Source: Microbacterium sp. Leaf151
Lineage (GTDB): Bacteria; Actinomycetota; Actinomycetes; Actinomycetales; Microbacteriaceae
Direction: 5' to 3'
Assembly (NCBI RefSeq): GCF_001424225.1
Contig: NZ_LMOR01000003.1
Coordinates: 251,006-315,005 of the forward strand
Length of the DNA: 64,000 nucleotides
The notes beneath the pieces are model-generated. The model saw only the letters and a program-made list of their open reading frames with translations. It searched no databases and was not told the DNA's origin. This document shows positions 33,097 to 41,642 of the stretch, one piece after another (the first letter of the stretch is position 1; every line of letters begins with the position of its first letter). The position numbers and the translations under genes were made by a program.

Positions 33097-34187
33097 ACCG
33101 ACGGGCGGCGCACGGTGATCTTCGCCGCCTCTACCGTCAGGCCCGGACCGAAGGCCAGTGCCGCGACCCGGTCGCCCTCGATGCGGGTGGCGTCGGCGAG
33201 CAGGTCGCGCAGGATGAACAGCAGCGTCGCACTCGACATGTTCCCGTGCCGGCGCAGCACGTCGCGCGAGGCGGCGAGCGCGCTGGCATCCAACCCGAGG
33301 GCGTTCTCCACCCGATCGAGGATGCTCCGCCCACCCGGATGCACGGCCCACGCGTCGACGTCGGCGAGGTCGCCCACCACGTCGGCGGCGATGGCCGAGA
33401 TCTCTCGTCCGATGATGCGCGGCACCTCGGGGGTCAGGGTCATCTCGAACCCCGAGTCGCCCACGGTCCAGGACATGTCCTTCTCGCCCTCGTCGGTCAC
33501 GTGGGTAGCGAAGTCGTCGAGGTCGAGGCCGTCGTGGGAGGAGTCTCCGGATGCCACGACCGCGGCGCCCGCGCCATCGGCGAACACGGATGCGGCGACG
33601 ATCTGGTCGGGGTGCGACGAGGTCTGCCAGTGCAGCGAGCACAGCTCCGCACAGGCGACGAGCACGACCGCCGCCGGGTCGGCGCCGATGATGCGCGCCG
33701 CCAGCCGCAGCGCGGGGATGGCCGCCGCACAGCCGATGAAGCCCAGGTGGTAGCGCTCGACGGTCGGCGACAGGTCGAGGTCGCGCACGAGGTGGTAGTC
33801 GGGGCCCGGGGCGAACATGCCGGTGCACGAGACCGTCACGACGTGCGTCACGGCATCCGCGTCGTACCCCGATCCGGCGATCGCGAGGCGCGACGCCTCC
33901 GCGAACAGGCCCGGTGCGGTGCGGCGGTACTCGTCGTTGCGGGCGCCGGTGGAGGGCATGAGCAGGGTGTCGCCCTCGCGTACGCCGAGGCCGTCGCCGT
34001 CGCGTCCGGCCAGCTGCGGCAGCACCACGTGACGGGTGTCGATCGCGGCGGCGTCGAACGCCGCCCCCACCAGCCGCCGGCTCATGCGGTCGAAGCCGGG
34101 CTGTGCGGCGAACAGGTCGCGCAGGCTGGACTGCTCGACGCGCGTATCGGGGAGGGCCGTGCCGATCGAGAGGATGCGCGCGGTCAT
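33093..34187 (-). CDS. Type III polyketide synthase (SrsA/alkylresorcinol synthase-like)
   Basis: The 364-residue chalcone-synthase-fold enzyme condenses malonyl-CoA extenders onto an acyl starter. The catalytic triad is complete: Cys153 in GFIGCAAAIPAL, His283 in WAVHPGGRSILD, and Asn316 in RHGNMSSATLLF. VTVSCTGMFAPGPD is also typical of bacterial type III enzymes. As first gene of the operon it should define the product, and the gene set matches phenolic-lipid (alkylresorcinol) clusters. The starter length cannot be read from sequence. ATG 34187 is close to the divergent NTF2-like gene promoter. Confidence 0.92.
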   Translation of the reverse strand: MTARILSIGTALPDTRVEQSSLRDLFAAQPGFDRMSRRLVGAAFDAAAIDTRHVVLPQLAGRDGDGLGVREGDTLLMPSTGARNDEYRRTAPGLFAEASRLAIAGSGYDADAVTHVVTVSCTGMFAPGPDYHLVRDLDLSPTVERYHLGFIGCAAAIPALRLAARIIGADPAAVVLVACAELCSLHWQTSSHPDQIVAASVFADGAGAAVVASGDSSHDGLDLDDFATHVTDEGEKDMSWTVGDSGFEMTLTPEVPRIIGREISAIAADVVGDLADVDAWAVHPGGRSILDRVENALGLDASALAASRDVLRRHGNMSSATLLFILRDLLADATRIEGDRVAALAFGPGLTVEAAKITVRRPSV

Positions 34188-34454
34188 GTCTCACCATAGG
34201 CACGACTTGGGACACCCGGTGCGGGGATGGCGCGCCGTGTGCACGGCGTCTATGGTGCCGCGAAGTCGCGGAGCGGTGGCGGCGACGCATCCGCACCATG
34301 GGGCCGGGGAGGGCCGGTTCGGGGGCGCCCCCGGTACGAACCGACGACCCCGGACGCGTCCGAGTGCGGACATGTCCGCAAGCGGGCGCCGCCGATCCCG
34401 TTTCGCCGCGAACTTCTCACGGAGATCACGCCGCGCCGGTGCCATAGTTCACTC

Positions 34455-34868
34455 ATGAGCGACTCCACCCCCGACAACAGCCTGAGCGACATGACCCCGG
34501 ACGTCCTGGCGGCGTTCAGCGACGCCTGGACCCGTCGCGACCTCGAGGCGCTGATGAGCCACGTCACCGACGACTGCGTCTACAGCGCATCGGTCGGGCC
34601 CGAGCCCGGGCGTACGTGGACGGGCCGGGAACAGGTGCGCGAGGGGTTCGCGCTCATGCTGGCCTTCGACACCGGGCAGGAACGTCACGAAGAGGAGCAC
34701 CCGATCATCGCGGGGCGCCGAGGGGCGGCCACCTGGTCGTTCACCGGACCCGGCCCCGACGGAACGATCCTGACCACGCGCGGCTGCGACATCTACGAGT
34801 TCCGCGGCGGCAAGATCGCGCGCAAAGATGCGTTCCGCAAGGTCTACCAGCCCGACTCGCAGGATTGA
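34455..34868 (+). CDS. NTF2-like (SnoaL) domain protein
   Basis: The 137-residue single-domain cone-fold protein has the family opening DVLAAFSDAWTRRDLEALMS, TDDCVYSASVGPEPGRTWTG, and the C-terminal CDIYEFRGGKIARKDAFRKV. Enzymatic (isomerase/cyclase) or ligand-binding roles are known in the family. It is divergent from the type III PKS operon, but no direct link is shown. ATG 34455 is six bases after CATAGT, so the message may be leaderless. Confidence 0.85.
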   Translation: MSDSTPDNSLSDMTPDVLAAFSDAWTRRDLEALMSHVTDDCVYSASVGPEPGRTWTGREQVREGFALMLAFDTGQERHEEEHPIIAGRRGAATWSFTGPGPDGTILTTRGCDIYEFRGGKIARKDAFRKVYQPDSQD

Positions 34869-34943
34869 TCGACCGGCGGCTGCCGGGCGCGCACGGGTTG
34901 CGCGCGACCGCGCCGGTGCGAGTCGGCGCCCGAGAAACACCAC

Positions 34944-36152
34944 GTGAGAGGCCCCGTGACTGACGTCCGCCCCGCCCGGTCGTGGCTGCTCGTCGCCCCG
35001 GCGCTCATCGTCCTCGGCTGGGGTGGAAACCACTTCCTGCCCCTCATGCAGTATTACCGGCTCGTGCAGGGGTTCTCTCAGGTGCAGGTCGACATCCTGC
35101 TCGGTGCCTATGTCGTTGGAATCATCCCCGGGTTCGCCCTGTCGGGTGCCTGGTCCGACCGGTACGGTCGGCGACCGGTGCTGCTGGCGGGTCTGGCGCT
35201 CGGCGTCGTCGGAAGCATCGTGCTCGCCTGCTCCAGCGCGAGCTTCGCGGGGCTCTGCGTCGGACGCTTCATCTGCGGCCTCAGCGTCGCGGCCGGCATG
35301 GTCGTCGGCACGTCGTGGATCAAGGAGTTGTCCATCGCGGAGGGTCGCTCCACCGCGGGCGCCCGGCGCGCGGCGGGCATGCTCACCATCGGCTTCGGGG
35401 GCGGCGCCGGCATCGGCGGGGCCCTCGCCCAATGGGCCCCCTGGCCCGCGGTGCTGCCCTACCTCGTGCAGATCGCCGCGTGCGTCGTCGCGGTTCTCTT
35501 CGTGCTGCGGGCGTCCGAGACCCGTCCGTTCGACCCCGGCGTGACGCGGCTGTTCGGCAACCTCCGCGTGCCCCGACCGGCACGATCGACGTTCTTGCGG
35601 GTCGTCCTCCCGCTCGCTCCCTGGGTGTTCGCGGCGCCGGCGCTGTCGTTCGCGGTCGGTCCGAGCCTGGTGAGTGGACGCATCCCCGGGTTCACCGTCG
35701 GCTTCGCCACCGTCGTGACGGTCATGACGCTCGGCGTCGGCTGGGTGACGCAGTTCTTCTCCGGTCACCTCGCAGCGCTTTTGCGCGGACGAATGGGCCT
35801 CGTCGGAGGGTCCCTCATCGCCACGGGTGCGCTCCTGCTGCTCGTCGCCGCGTCTTCGCAGCAGGTGTGGATCGTGCTCGCTGCCGCGCCCGTCTTCGGC
35901 GCCGGCTACGGGCTCGCGATGGTCTTCGGCCTGTCCACGACCCAGACGCTTGCGAAACCTCAGGATCTTGCGGGCATCACGGCGGCGTACTACTCGCTGA
36001 CGTATCTGGGGTTCCTCCTGCCGGCGGCGCTGGCGGCCCTCAGCGCGTTCGCGCCGATGTGGGTACTGCTCGGGGCGACGGCGGTCGTGTGCGCGCTCTG
36101 CACCGCGGTGGCGGGCCGCGGCATCCGGCGTATCAACGCGCCGACCCCGTGA
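34944..36152 (+). CDS. Major facilitator superfamily transporter
   Basis: The 402-residue transporter has 12 predicted helices. The conserved loop 2-3 motif is GAWSDRYGRRPVLLAG (about 66-81) after GIIPGFALS. WIKELSIAEGRSTAGARRAA lies in the loop after helix 4. The substrate is not deducible; similar small MFS proteins are drug or metabolite exporters. The start is GTG 34944 (MRGPVTDV) or GTG 34956 (MTDVRPAR); neither has a strong ribosome site. It follows the NTF2-like gene by 75 bases and converges on a glycosyltransferase. Confidence 0.88.
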   Translation: MRGPVTDVRPARSWLLVAPALIVLGWGGNHFLPLMQYYRLVQGFSQVQVDILLGAYVVGIIPGFALSGAWSDRYGRRPVLLAGLALGVVGSIVLACSSASFAGLCVGRFICGLSVAAGMVVGTSWIKELSIAEGRSTAGARRAAGMLTIGFGGGAGIGGALAQWAPWPAVLPYLVQIAACVVAVLFVLRASETRPFDPGVTRLFGNLRVPRPARSTFLRVVLPLAPWVFAAPALSFAVGPSLVSGRIPGFTVGFATVVTVMTLGVGWVTQFFSGHLAALLRGRMGLVGGSLIATGALLLLVAASSQQVWIVLAAAPVFGAGYGLAMVFGLSTTQTLAKPQDLAGITAAYYSLTYLGFLLPAALAALSAFAPMWVLLGATAVVCALCTAVAGRGIRRINAPTP

Positions 36153-36180
36153 CGCCGCCGCTGCGCCGGGGGTGCCGGGT

Positions 36181-37377
36181 TCAGGCGGCCAGGGCCGCGG
36201 GCTGGAGCAGGCCCGTGATCGCCCCGCGGTAGTCGTCGATCATGCGGCGCCGGTCGAGACGCCCACGCGCGGCGAGCGCTGCCGCGCGCAGCATCGTCCG
36301 CCGCTCCAGCACGTCGTCCCACGCCGCGACGATCGCCGCTTCGTCGCGCGCGGTCACCACACCGAAGCCCGCGACGACGCGCGCGGCGTCGCCGACATCG
36401 GTGGTCACCGGCACGGCTCCGGATGCCGCACCCTCGACGAGGCACAGGGGCGAAGCCTCACCGTACGCACTGGTGAGGGCGACGATGTCGGCGGCGCGGT
36501 ACAGCTCGGGCACGTCTTCGCGCAGGCCCAGGGCGTGGACGGGTACCTCCGGCCCCACACCGCTCTCGGCCCGCAGTGCGAGGAAGGCGGGGTTGTCGGA
36601 CGTCATGCCCGCCCCGCACACGACGTAGTGCGCGTCGGGGGTGCGCCGCGCGTGTTGGGCGACGGTCCGCAGGAACAGACCCGGGTCCTTCATCGCGTCG
36701 AACCGCGCGGCCAGGACGATCAGAGGCGCCGCCTCCGGGATGCCGAGGCCGGCACGGATGCGAGCGCGTTCGGCGCGTGTCCCCGGACGGAAACGGCGGG
36801 TGTCGATGCCGTTGTCGATGACCCACGAGGTCGCGGCGGCGACCCCGGCGCGTGCGTAGGCGTCCGAGGTGGACTCGGCGCACGCGATCGTCGCCGTCAC
36901 CGCACCGGACGCGGCCGAATCGGCCAGCCATCCGAGAGCCGGGCCCGAGTGGGTCGGGTCGGAGCGGTGGAGGCACGCCGCGATCGGGCGGTCGGGCAGC
37001 AGACCCGCACGCTGCAGCGCGACGACGAGGCTCAGGGGCTGCTCCTTGAGCGAGAGCACCACGTCGGCCTCGGAGAAGAGCGACGCCGCGCGGGCCAACT
37101 CGGCGGCCGTGAAGTCCTCGGGTGCGAGGGGACGATCCCCGGCGACGCGATCGAACGTGTCGATCCGCACGCCCGCGGTGCGCAGGCGGCGGAAGCGACC
37201 GTCGTCACGAGCGAGCTGCAGGGAAGCGTCGCGGCGCGCGGCCGAGGTCAGCGACAGCACGCGATGCTGCTGCGACCCGTCGCGGGTCAGACCCGCCACG
37301 ACGTCGGAGTGCAGGATGCGCGCTCCACCGGCGAAGAAGCCCTCGTACAGCGACAGCACACGGACGGGTCGGGTCAT
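36181..37377 (-). CDS. Glycosyltransferase family 4 protein
   Basis: The 398-residue GT-B fold glycosyltransferase has an N-terminal acceptor half opening with VRVLSLYEGFFAGGARILHS, linker IDNGIDTRRFRPGTRAERAR near 205, and the donor half with LAARFDAMKDPGLFLRTVAQ. The E-x7-E signature EASPLCLVEGAASGAVPV is near 335-352. It probably transfers a hexose to a lipid, polysaccharide or small molecule. ATG 37377 (MTRPVRVLSL) is chosen by family length; the frame continues upstream without family similarity. It is transcribed alone and converges on the MFS gene. Confidence 0.9.
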   Translation of the reverse strand: MTRPVRVLSLYEGFFAGGARILHSDVVAGLTRDGSQQHRVLSLTSAARRDASLQLARDDGRFRRLRTAGVRIDTFDRVAGDRPLAPEDFTAAELARAASLFSEADVVLSLKEQPLSLVVALQRAGLLPDRPIAACLHRSDPTHSGPALGWLADSAASGAVTATIACAESTSDAYARAGVAAATSWVIDNGIDTRRFRPGTRAERARIRAGLGIPEAAPLIVLAARFDAMKDPGLFLRTVAQHARRTPDAHYVVCGAGMTSDNPAFLALRAESGVGPEVPVHALGLREDVPELYRAADIVALTSAYGEASPLCLVEGAASGAVPVTTDVGDAARVVAGFGVVTARDEAAIVAAWDDVLERRTMLRAAALAARGRLDRRRMIDDYRGAITGLLQPAALAA

Positions 37378-37656
37378 CGGGTCGCCTCCGGGTCGGGATG
37401 CCAGCACCGCGGTCGCGGTCGTCCCATGCTGAAGGGTGCGACCCGGGTCGTGGGTTACGCCCGGGCGACCATCGAATGAACGCCCGCGCACGCGGCTCCC
37501 GGCTGCGCCTTCCCGCCCCGGTCGACCGAGCGCGCCGCACCGCGCCTGGACGAGCTGACGGGTGATCCGCGCGATGGTCTGACACAATCAGCGCACGCTC
37601 GCACCCCTCGCACGCCCAGGGGTGGACCATGGCACCCCCGATGAAGGAGACGGCCG

Positions 37657-38541
37657 ATGTACCTTCCCGAGGCGATCTTCCCCGCGCTTCTGCGCCTCAC
37701 TCACGCCAACAGGCCGTTCCGGACCGTCCAGGGTGCTCACGACGCCATCCGTGAGCGAGCTCTGCGGCCGGCTGCCTACGGCCCGCCCGCACGGGTGCGA
37801 TCCGACGTCTCGATCACCGTCGATCGCGACGGAGCGACACCGGTGTACACCGTGTCGCCCAGGTCGGGGGGTTCCTCGGGGCACGTCATCTACGCCCACG
37901 GCGGAGGGTGGATCAATACCATCCGATCACAGCACTGGGCCCTGATCTTCCAGATCGCCGCCGAGGCGCGGGTCACCGTGACCGTGCCGATCTGGCGCCT
38001 GCTCCCGTACGGCGACGCACAGGAGGCGAACGCGCTGATGCTCCGTCTGCACACGGCGCTGCGGCGATCGGGCCCGTTCGTGCACCTCGCCGGGGACTCG
38101 GCCGGGGGTCAGATCGCGCTCTCGGCTGCACTCGCGCTTCGCGACGCCGGCATCGCGGGAATCCGCACGGTCCTCATCGCTCCGGCCCTCGACCTCACGA
38201 TCTCGAATCCCCGCATCCCGGACGTCCTGCCCAGCGATCCCTGGCTGGGCGTCGACGGCTGTCGCGTCCTCGCGGAGAAGTGGGCGGGCGATCTTCCCCT
38301 CACGGATCCCGTCGTCAGCCCGCTCTTCGGCGATCTGCACGACCTCGGCCCCCTGCTGATCGCATCGGGCACGCGTGACATCCTGAACCCCGACGCCCAC
38401 CTCCTCGTGGACAAGGCGCGGGCGGCCGGAGTCGAGGTCACCGTCCTCGAACGCGCGGGCGCCGTGCACGACTTCCCCCTTCTTCCCACTCGGGTAGGCG
38501 CAGCCGCGCGCTCGCGCATCGTCGCGGCCCTCCGGGGTTAG
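37657..38541 (+). CDS. Alpha/beta hydrolase of the hormone-sensitive-lipase group
   Basis: The 294-residue esterase-like protein has the HGGGW oxyanion motif (about 81-85), nucleophile elbow GDSAGGQIALS (Ser about 149), Asp in SGTRDILNPDAHL and His in GAVHDFPLLP, the full catalytic set of family IV esterases. It hydrolyses short-chain esters; the natural substrate is unknown. ATG 37657 follows GAAGGAGACGGCCG. No signal peptide is seen, so it is cytosolic. The divergent glycosyltransferase is 279 bases away. Confidence 0.9.
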   Translation: MYLPEAIFPALLRLTHANRPFRTVQGAHDAIRERALRPAAYGPPARVRSDVSITVDRDGATPVYTVSPRSGGSSGHVIYAHGGGWINTIRSQHWALIFQIAAEARVTVTVPIWRLLPYGDAQEANALMLRLHTALRRSGPFVHLAGDSAGGQIALSAALALRDAGIAGIRTVLIAPALDLTISNPRIPDVLPSDPWLGVDGCRVLAEKWAGDLPLTDPVVSPLFGDLHDLGPLLIASGTRDILNPDAHLLVDKARAAGVEVTVLERAGAVHDFPLLPTRVGAAARSRIVAALRG

Positions 38542-38714
38542 ACGCGCGGACCGGTCGGTGGGCCGTACGCCCGCGGACGGTCGCCGCAAGGGACGACACA
38601 TGGGCGAGATGTCGACACTCGCCGGAGCCGCGCGCGATGCCTCCCCGCAACGAGCCGACGCGCCGAGTCCGCGGGGGTGGGAGTCGACGCGCCGGGGGGA
38701 TGGGGCTGCGGTCT

Positions 38715-38900
38715 TCAGGCGCGGGGCGCTGCCTCCGTCGCCGTGCCCGCGTCGCGCATGCGCGACCAGGGCCAGCGCGCCGTGCTGCGCTCCCGGGGCT
38801 CTTCCGTCGAACGCGGGACGATGCCGCTGCCCATGGCGGCCGACATGGCGGTGCTCCACCCTGAGCGTGCCTGCTGTCCGCCGTGCTGTCCGTAGATCAT
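38715..38900 (-). CDS. 61-residue hypothetical protein with strong ribosome site
   Basis: A short frame with ATG 38900 and the ribosome site GAGGAGAACACC just ahead, among the best in the window. The peptide opens MIYGQHGGQQARSGWSTAMS and is polar and basic, with no helix for a membrane and no known family. It has a CAAGAGG-N24-TATGAC promoter candidate (39029-38993) upstream. The surrounding space from 38542 to 39293 otherwise lacks genes, which supports this small gene. The translation signals are the main evidence. Confidence 0.58.
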   Translation of the reverse strand: MIYGQHGGQQARSGWSTAMSAAMGSGIVPRSTEEPRERSTARWPWSRMRDAGTATEAAPRA

Positions 38901-38915
38901 GGTGTTCTCCTCGCT

Positions 38916-38954
38916 CCCGTCTCCCGACGGGATGTCCGCCCGTCTCCCGACGGG
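38916..38954. repeat. Paired small hairpin repeat
   Basis: The 16-base string CCCGTCTCCCGACGGG occurs at 38916-38931 and 38939-38954. Each copy forms a 6-bp hairpin, and both lie in the predicted leader of the 61-residue gene. Confidence 0.6.
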
Positions 38955-38992
38955 TCGAGTCCCCGTCTTGTCGCGGGGTGCTGTTGGTCACA

Positions 38993-39029
38993 GTCATATC
39001 CCCGGACGAGGGCGCCTGCGGCCCTCTTG
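38993..39029 (-). promoter_or_regulatory. TGTCAAGAGG-N24-TATGAC promoter
   Basis: CAAGAGG (39029-39023 on the minus strand, preceded by TGT) is 24 bases upstream of TATGAC (38998-38993), oriented toward the 61-residue gene. Confidence 0.42.
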
Positions 39030-39045
39030 ACATCGGAGGCGAGCT

Positions 39046-39079
39046 GCGCAGGGGCCCGTTCGCGAAGCGGCCCCTGCGC
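39046..39079. other. Perfect 11-bp stem hairpin
   Basis: GCGCAGGGGCC (39046-39056) and its complement (39069-39079) flank a 12-base loop between the 61-residue gene and the MarR gene. It may insulate the divergent units. The rest of the gap to 39293 shows only the MarR promoter. Confidence 0.5.
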
Positions 39080-39293
39080 GAAGCGGCGCGGGGCATCGCG
39101 AGGTGGTCGCGTCCTCGTGCGTGCGCGCGGTCTGGGATACGGGACGGAGCGGCCGTTCGCCCTGGCCCCACGTCCGCATGGCGTCTCTGCACCGCCCGAC
39201 GTGGTGTCGGTCCGTTCACCGACCGCTCCCGGTTGCGACGCGCGGAACGGAAGACGCGCGCGTACTTGCACGAACTGGGTACGATCGTGGGTC

Positions 39294-39746
39294 GTGCAGA
39301 CCTCATCCGAGACCTCCTCGTCGCCCGTGACCGGGTCGGCACTCGGTCGATCCCTGCTGGCCTACGACGAAGCGCGACGAACGGCCGCGGCCGAGGCGCG
39401 TCGCGCACTGGGGTTGAACGAGCTCGACGCGCGCGCTTTGCTCTTCGTCGCGGAGAATCCGGGAGCCCGGCCCTCCCACGTGCGCGACCACCTCGGCATC
39501 ACGTCGGCGGGGGTGACGACCCTCATCGATCGTCTCGTTCAGCGCGGCGCGGTGCGTCGCGACCTCGACGACGACGACCGTCGCGTCAACCACATCACCG
39601 CGACCGTCGACCTCGACGCGCCGCCATGGTCTTCACTGCGGGCGTTCGACGCCGATATCGAGTCCGCGATCGCCGCGGTGGATCCGGCCGAGGCGCGACG
39701 GATGGCGCAGCTGATCGAGCGCATCGTCGCCACGGTTGCGGGCTGA
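39294..39746 (+). CDS. MarR family transcriptional regulator
   Basis: The 150-residue winged-helix regulator has helices LNELDARALLFVAENPGARP, recognition-helix region DHLGITSAGVTTLIDRLVQR (about 67-86), and the wing GAVRRDLDDDDRRVNHITAT with the DDRR signature. The effector is unknown. GTG 39294 lies eight bases past a -10-like TACGAT (39280-39285) and has no ribosome site, so a leaderless message is likely. No neighbouring operon is an obvious target; the nearest divergent gene is the 61-residue frame. Confidence 0.88.
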   Translation: MQTSSETSSSPVTGSALGRSLLAYDEARRTAAAEARRALGLNELDARALLFVAENPGARPSHVRDHLGITSAGVTTLIDRLVQRGAVRRDLDDDDRRVNHITATVDLDAPPWSSLRAFDADIESAIAAVDPAEARRMAQLIERIVATVAG

Positions 39747-39879
39747 GCCGCCGGATCTCGATCGGTGGGAGTCCGGACCGGCCTGTGGACCAGGCCGTCG
39801 TCGCCGCACGGTACCGCCTCGTCACTTGCTCCGGCGGGCAGCACCGACGGGTCGTCAGCGCGTCAGCGCACGGGCGTCC

Positions 39880-40227
39880 TCAGGCGCCGCGTGCGGCGAG
39901 GAACGCCTCGGACCGCGCCTGCAGGAAGGAGCACAGTGCCGCGAGCGTCGCGAGCTCACCCGACAGCGCCATCACACGCCCCGCGGGAAGGGGCGCGGCG
40001 TCTTCGCGCGGTTCGAAGGTGACAGACCACTCCGTCGACCCCTCGGCCGCGCCAGGTGCGACGTAGAACGTCGTCGACACGCTGCGCAGACGAGCCGCAA
40101 TCAAGCCCGCGTCTTCGCCTTCTCCGACGTCCTGCGGAATGACGCGCAGAATGTCGGCGTCGTCGTATCCGAGGGCGCGGAAATCATCGACCCAGGACTG
40201 CAGCGTCGACATGGTGCGAAACGGCAT
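39880..40227 (-). CDS. Conserved hypothetical protein
   Basis: The 115-residue soluble protein has no recognised domain. It opens with a helical segment (LQSWVDDFRALGYDDADILR) followed by an alpha/beta-like core (STTFYVAPGAAEGSTEWSVT) and a C-terminal helix (LATLAALCSFLQARSEAFLA). I chose ATG 40227 because AAGGG lies six bases upstream; an ATG at 40233 abuts the ribosome site, and a third at 40212 is possible. A -10-like CATAAT (40275-40270 on the minus strand) suits the transcript. Confidence 0.7.
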   Translation of the reverse strand: MPFRTMSTLQSWVDDFRALGYDDADILRVIPQDVGEGEDAGLIAARLRSVSTTFYVAPGAAEGSTEWSVTFEPREDAAPLPAGRVMALSGELATLAALCSFLQARSEAFLAARGA

Positions 40228-40645
40228 CGGCATCCCTTCGAGAGCGGGCCCTGACGGGCAACCCCCCTCATTATGGCGGGCGCCGAGCGTGTCTGCGCGG
40301 GGTCACGGGAGCCGCGCCGAAAAGCTCGCGCGACCACCCACGCCGGGGAACGACGACGACACGGTCCGTGCCGCTCTCACGGCGTACGGAGCCTTCTCCT
40401 CCTCGCCGTGCGCGCGAAGACGGCGGACGGACAATGCGCCTGGCGGACGGAATGGCGCGCGTTGCGGCCACATATGCCGAATGCGCACCACAGCCATTTC
40501 AAAGGTTACGGTGGAGTGCGGGTGCGGGGGCATCGATGTCGATCGCGGGCCGCTTCGCCGACCGCGTGAGAGCGTTCCCATATGTCCTCGCGTCGGACGA
40601 CGCAATGGTCTTGCCGCACATTCTCGGACGATTTAGGAAACACTC
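40228..40645. other. 418-base divergent regulatory gap
   Basis: It separates the hypothetical gene from the AraC regulator. The first 50 bases carry CATAAT for the minus-strand gene. The part from 40470 to 40520 is less GC-rich than average and may hold the AraC promoter, but I see no defined operator and no supported gene. Confidence 0.5.
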
Positions 40646-41581
40646 GTGGAGCACACCAACATCGAAACCCGCGACGCGGAAACCGTCGAGCACCTGTGGC
40701 AGACGATCGTCCCCGGTGCGCGAATCGCACGAGCCGAGGCCATCCAGCCGGCGCTCGCCTGGCACGCCGCCTCCGAACCGGGTTTCGGATTCTGCGACTG
40801 GACGATGGGCTCCACGATGACGGTCGAGTCCGACCCTCTCGACCAGGTCGTGGTCGGACGCCTCGCCGGTCCCCGTGTGACGGGGACGTACCGGCGCGAA
40901 CGCATCGACACCGCGGTGCCGTTCATGGTGGTCGATCGCCCGATCGAGTTCGCGTTCACCGGCCGCATCGCCGGCACCGCCGTGTCGTTCGCCCGGTCGG
41001 ACTTCGACGAGGCCGCGCGCCGGCTCTCGGGCGACGACACGCTGCGCGTCCGGGCAACCGGGCATGCGCCGGTCAACGAGCAGCGGCTGCGCTACTGGAC
41101 GCGCACGTGGGAGTACACCCGCGACGTGCTGCTGCGCTCGCCCGAGCGCACCCCGATCATCGAGCAGCAGGCCCGCACGCTCATGCTCGAGGCGTCGCTT
41201 CTCGCCTTCCCCACCACCTTCACCGATGCGCTCGCCGCGGGCCGTCCGTCGCGCCCGCTGCCGGCCCCGGTGCGTCGTGCCAAGGCCTACGTGGAGGCGC
41301 ATGCCGCCGAGCCCGTCGTGCTGGCCGACATCGCCCAGGCGGCGCGGCTGTCTCCGCGGGGACTGCAGTACGCCTTCCGCGCGGCGACCGGCCGCACGCC
41401 GATGCAGTACCTGCGCCGGGTGCGCCTCGACGCCGCGCGCGCGGAACTGCGCAGCGCGGACCCGTCGGTCGAGACGGTCGCCGCCATCGCCGCGCGCTGG
41501 GGCTTTTCGAACCTCGGACGCTTCGCCGCGATGTACCGCGGCGAGTTCGGCGAGACGCCCTCCACCACGCTGCGCTCGTGA
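40646..41581 (+). CDS. AraC family transcriptional regulator
   Basis: The 311-residue regulator has an N-terminal sensing domain and a C-terminal AraC double helix-turn-helix: AAEPVVLADIAQAARLSPRG (about 219-238), LQYAFRAATGRTPMQYLRRV, and the second pair VAAIAARWGFSNLGRFAAMY followed by RGEFGETPSTTL. It shares its plan, including EQQARTLMLEASLLAFP mid-protein, with the regulator at 18451-19380, so they are paralogues. GTG 40646 lacks an obvious ribosome site. Target genes are unknown. Confidence 0.88.
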   Translation: MEHTNIETRDAETVEHLWQTIVPGARIARAEAIQPALAWHAASEPGFGFCDWTMGSTMTVESDPLDQVVVGRLAGPRVTGTYRRERIDTAVPFMVVDRPIEFAFTGRIAGTAVSFARSDFDEAARRLSGDDTLRVRATGHAPVNEQRLRYWTRTWEYTRDVLLRSPERTPIIEQQARTLMLEASLLAFPTTFTDALAAGRPSRPLPAPVRRAKAYVEAHAAEPVVLADIAQAARLSPRGLQYAFRAATGRTPMQYLRRVRLDAARAELRSADPSVETVAAIAARWGFSNLGRFAAMYRGEFGETPSTTLRS

Positions 41582-41642
41582 CATCGGCCGCCGCCCCGGC
41601 TCGGAACGGGCGCGGCGGGGCGGAGCGGAGGGGATCCGGTGA

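Noticed and set aside
39027..39032. TTGACA as a -35 of the MarR gene
   Set aside because: No -10-like hexamer at 16-18 bases; the site is better explained as part of the minus-strand TGTCAAG box.
40259..40295. Another CAACCCC box
   Set aside because: At N24 it is followed by TGTCTG, not a -10-like hexamer, and the nearest plus-strand start is about 350 bases away.
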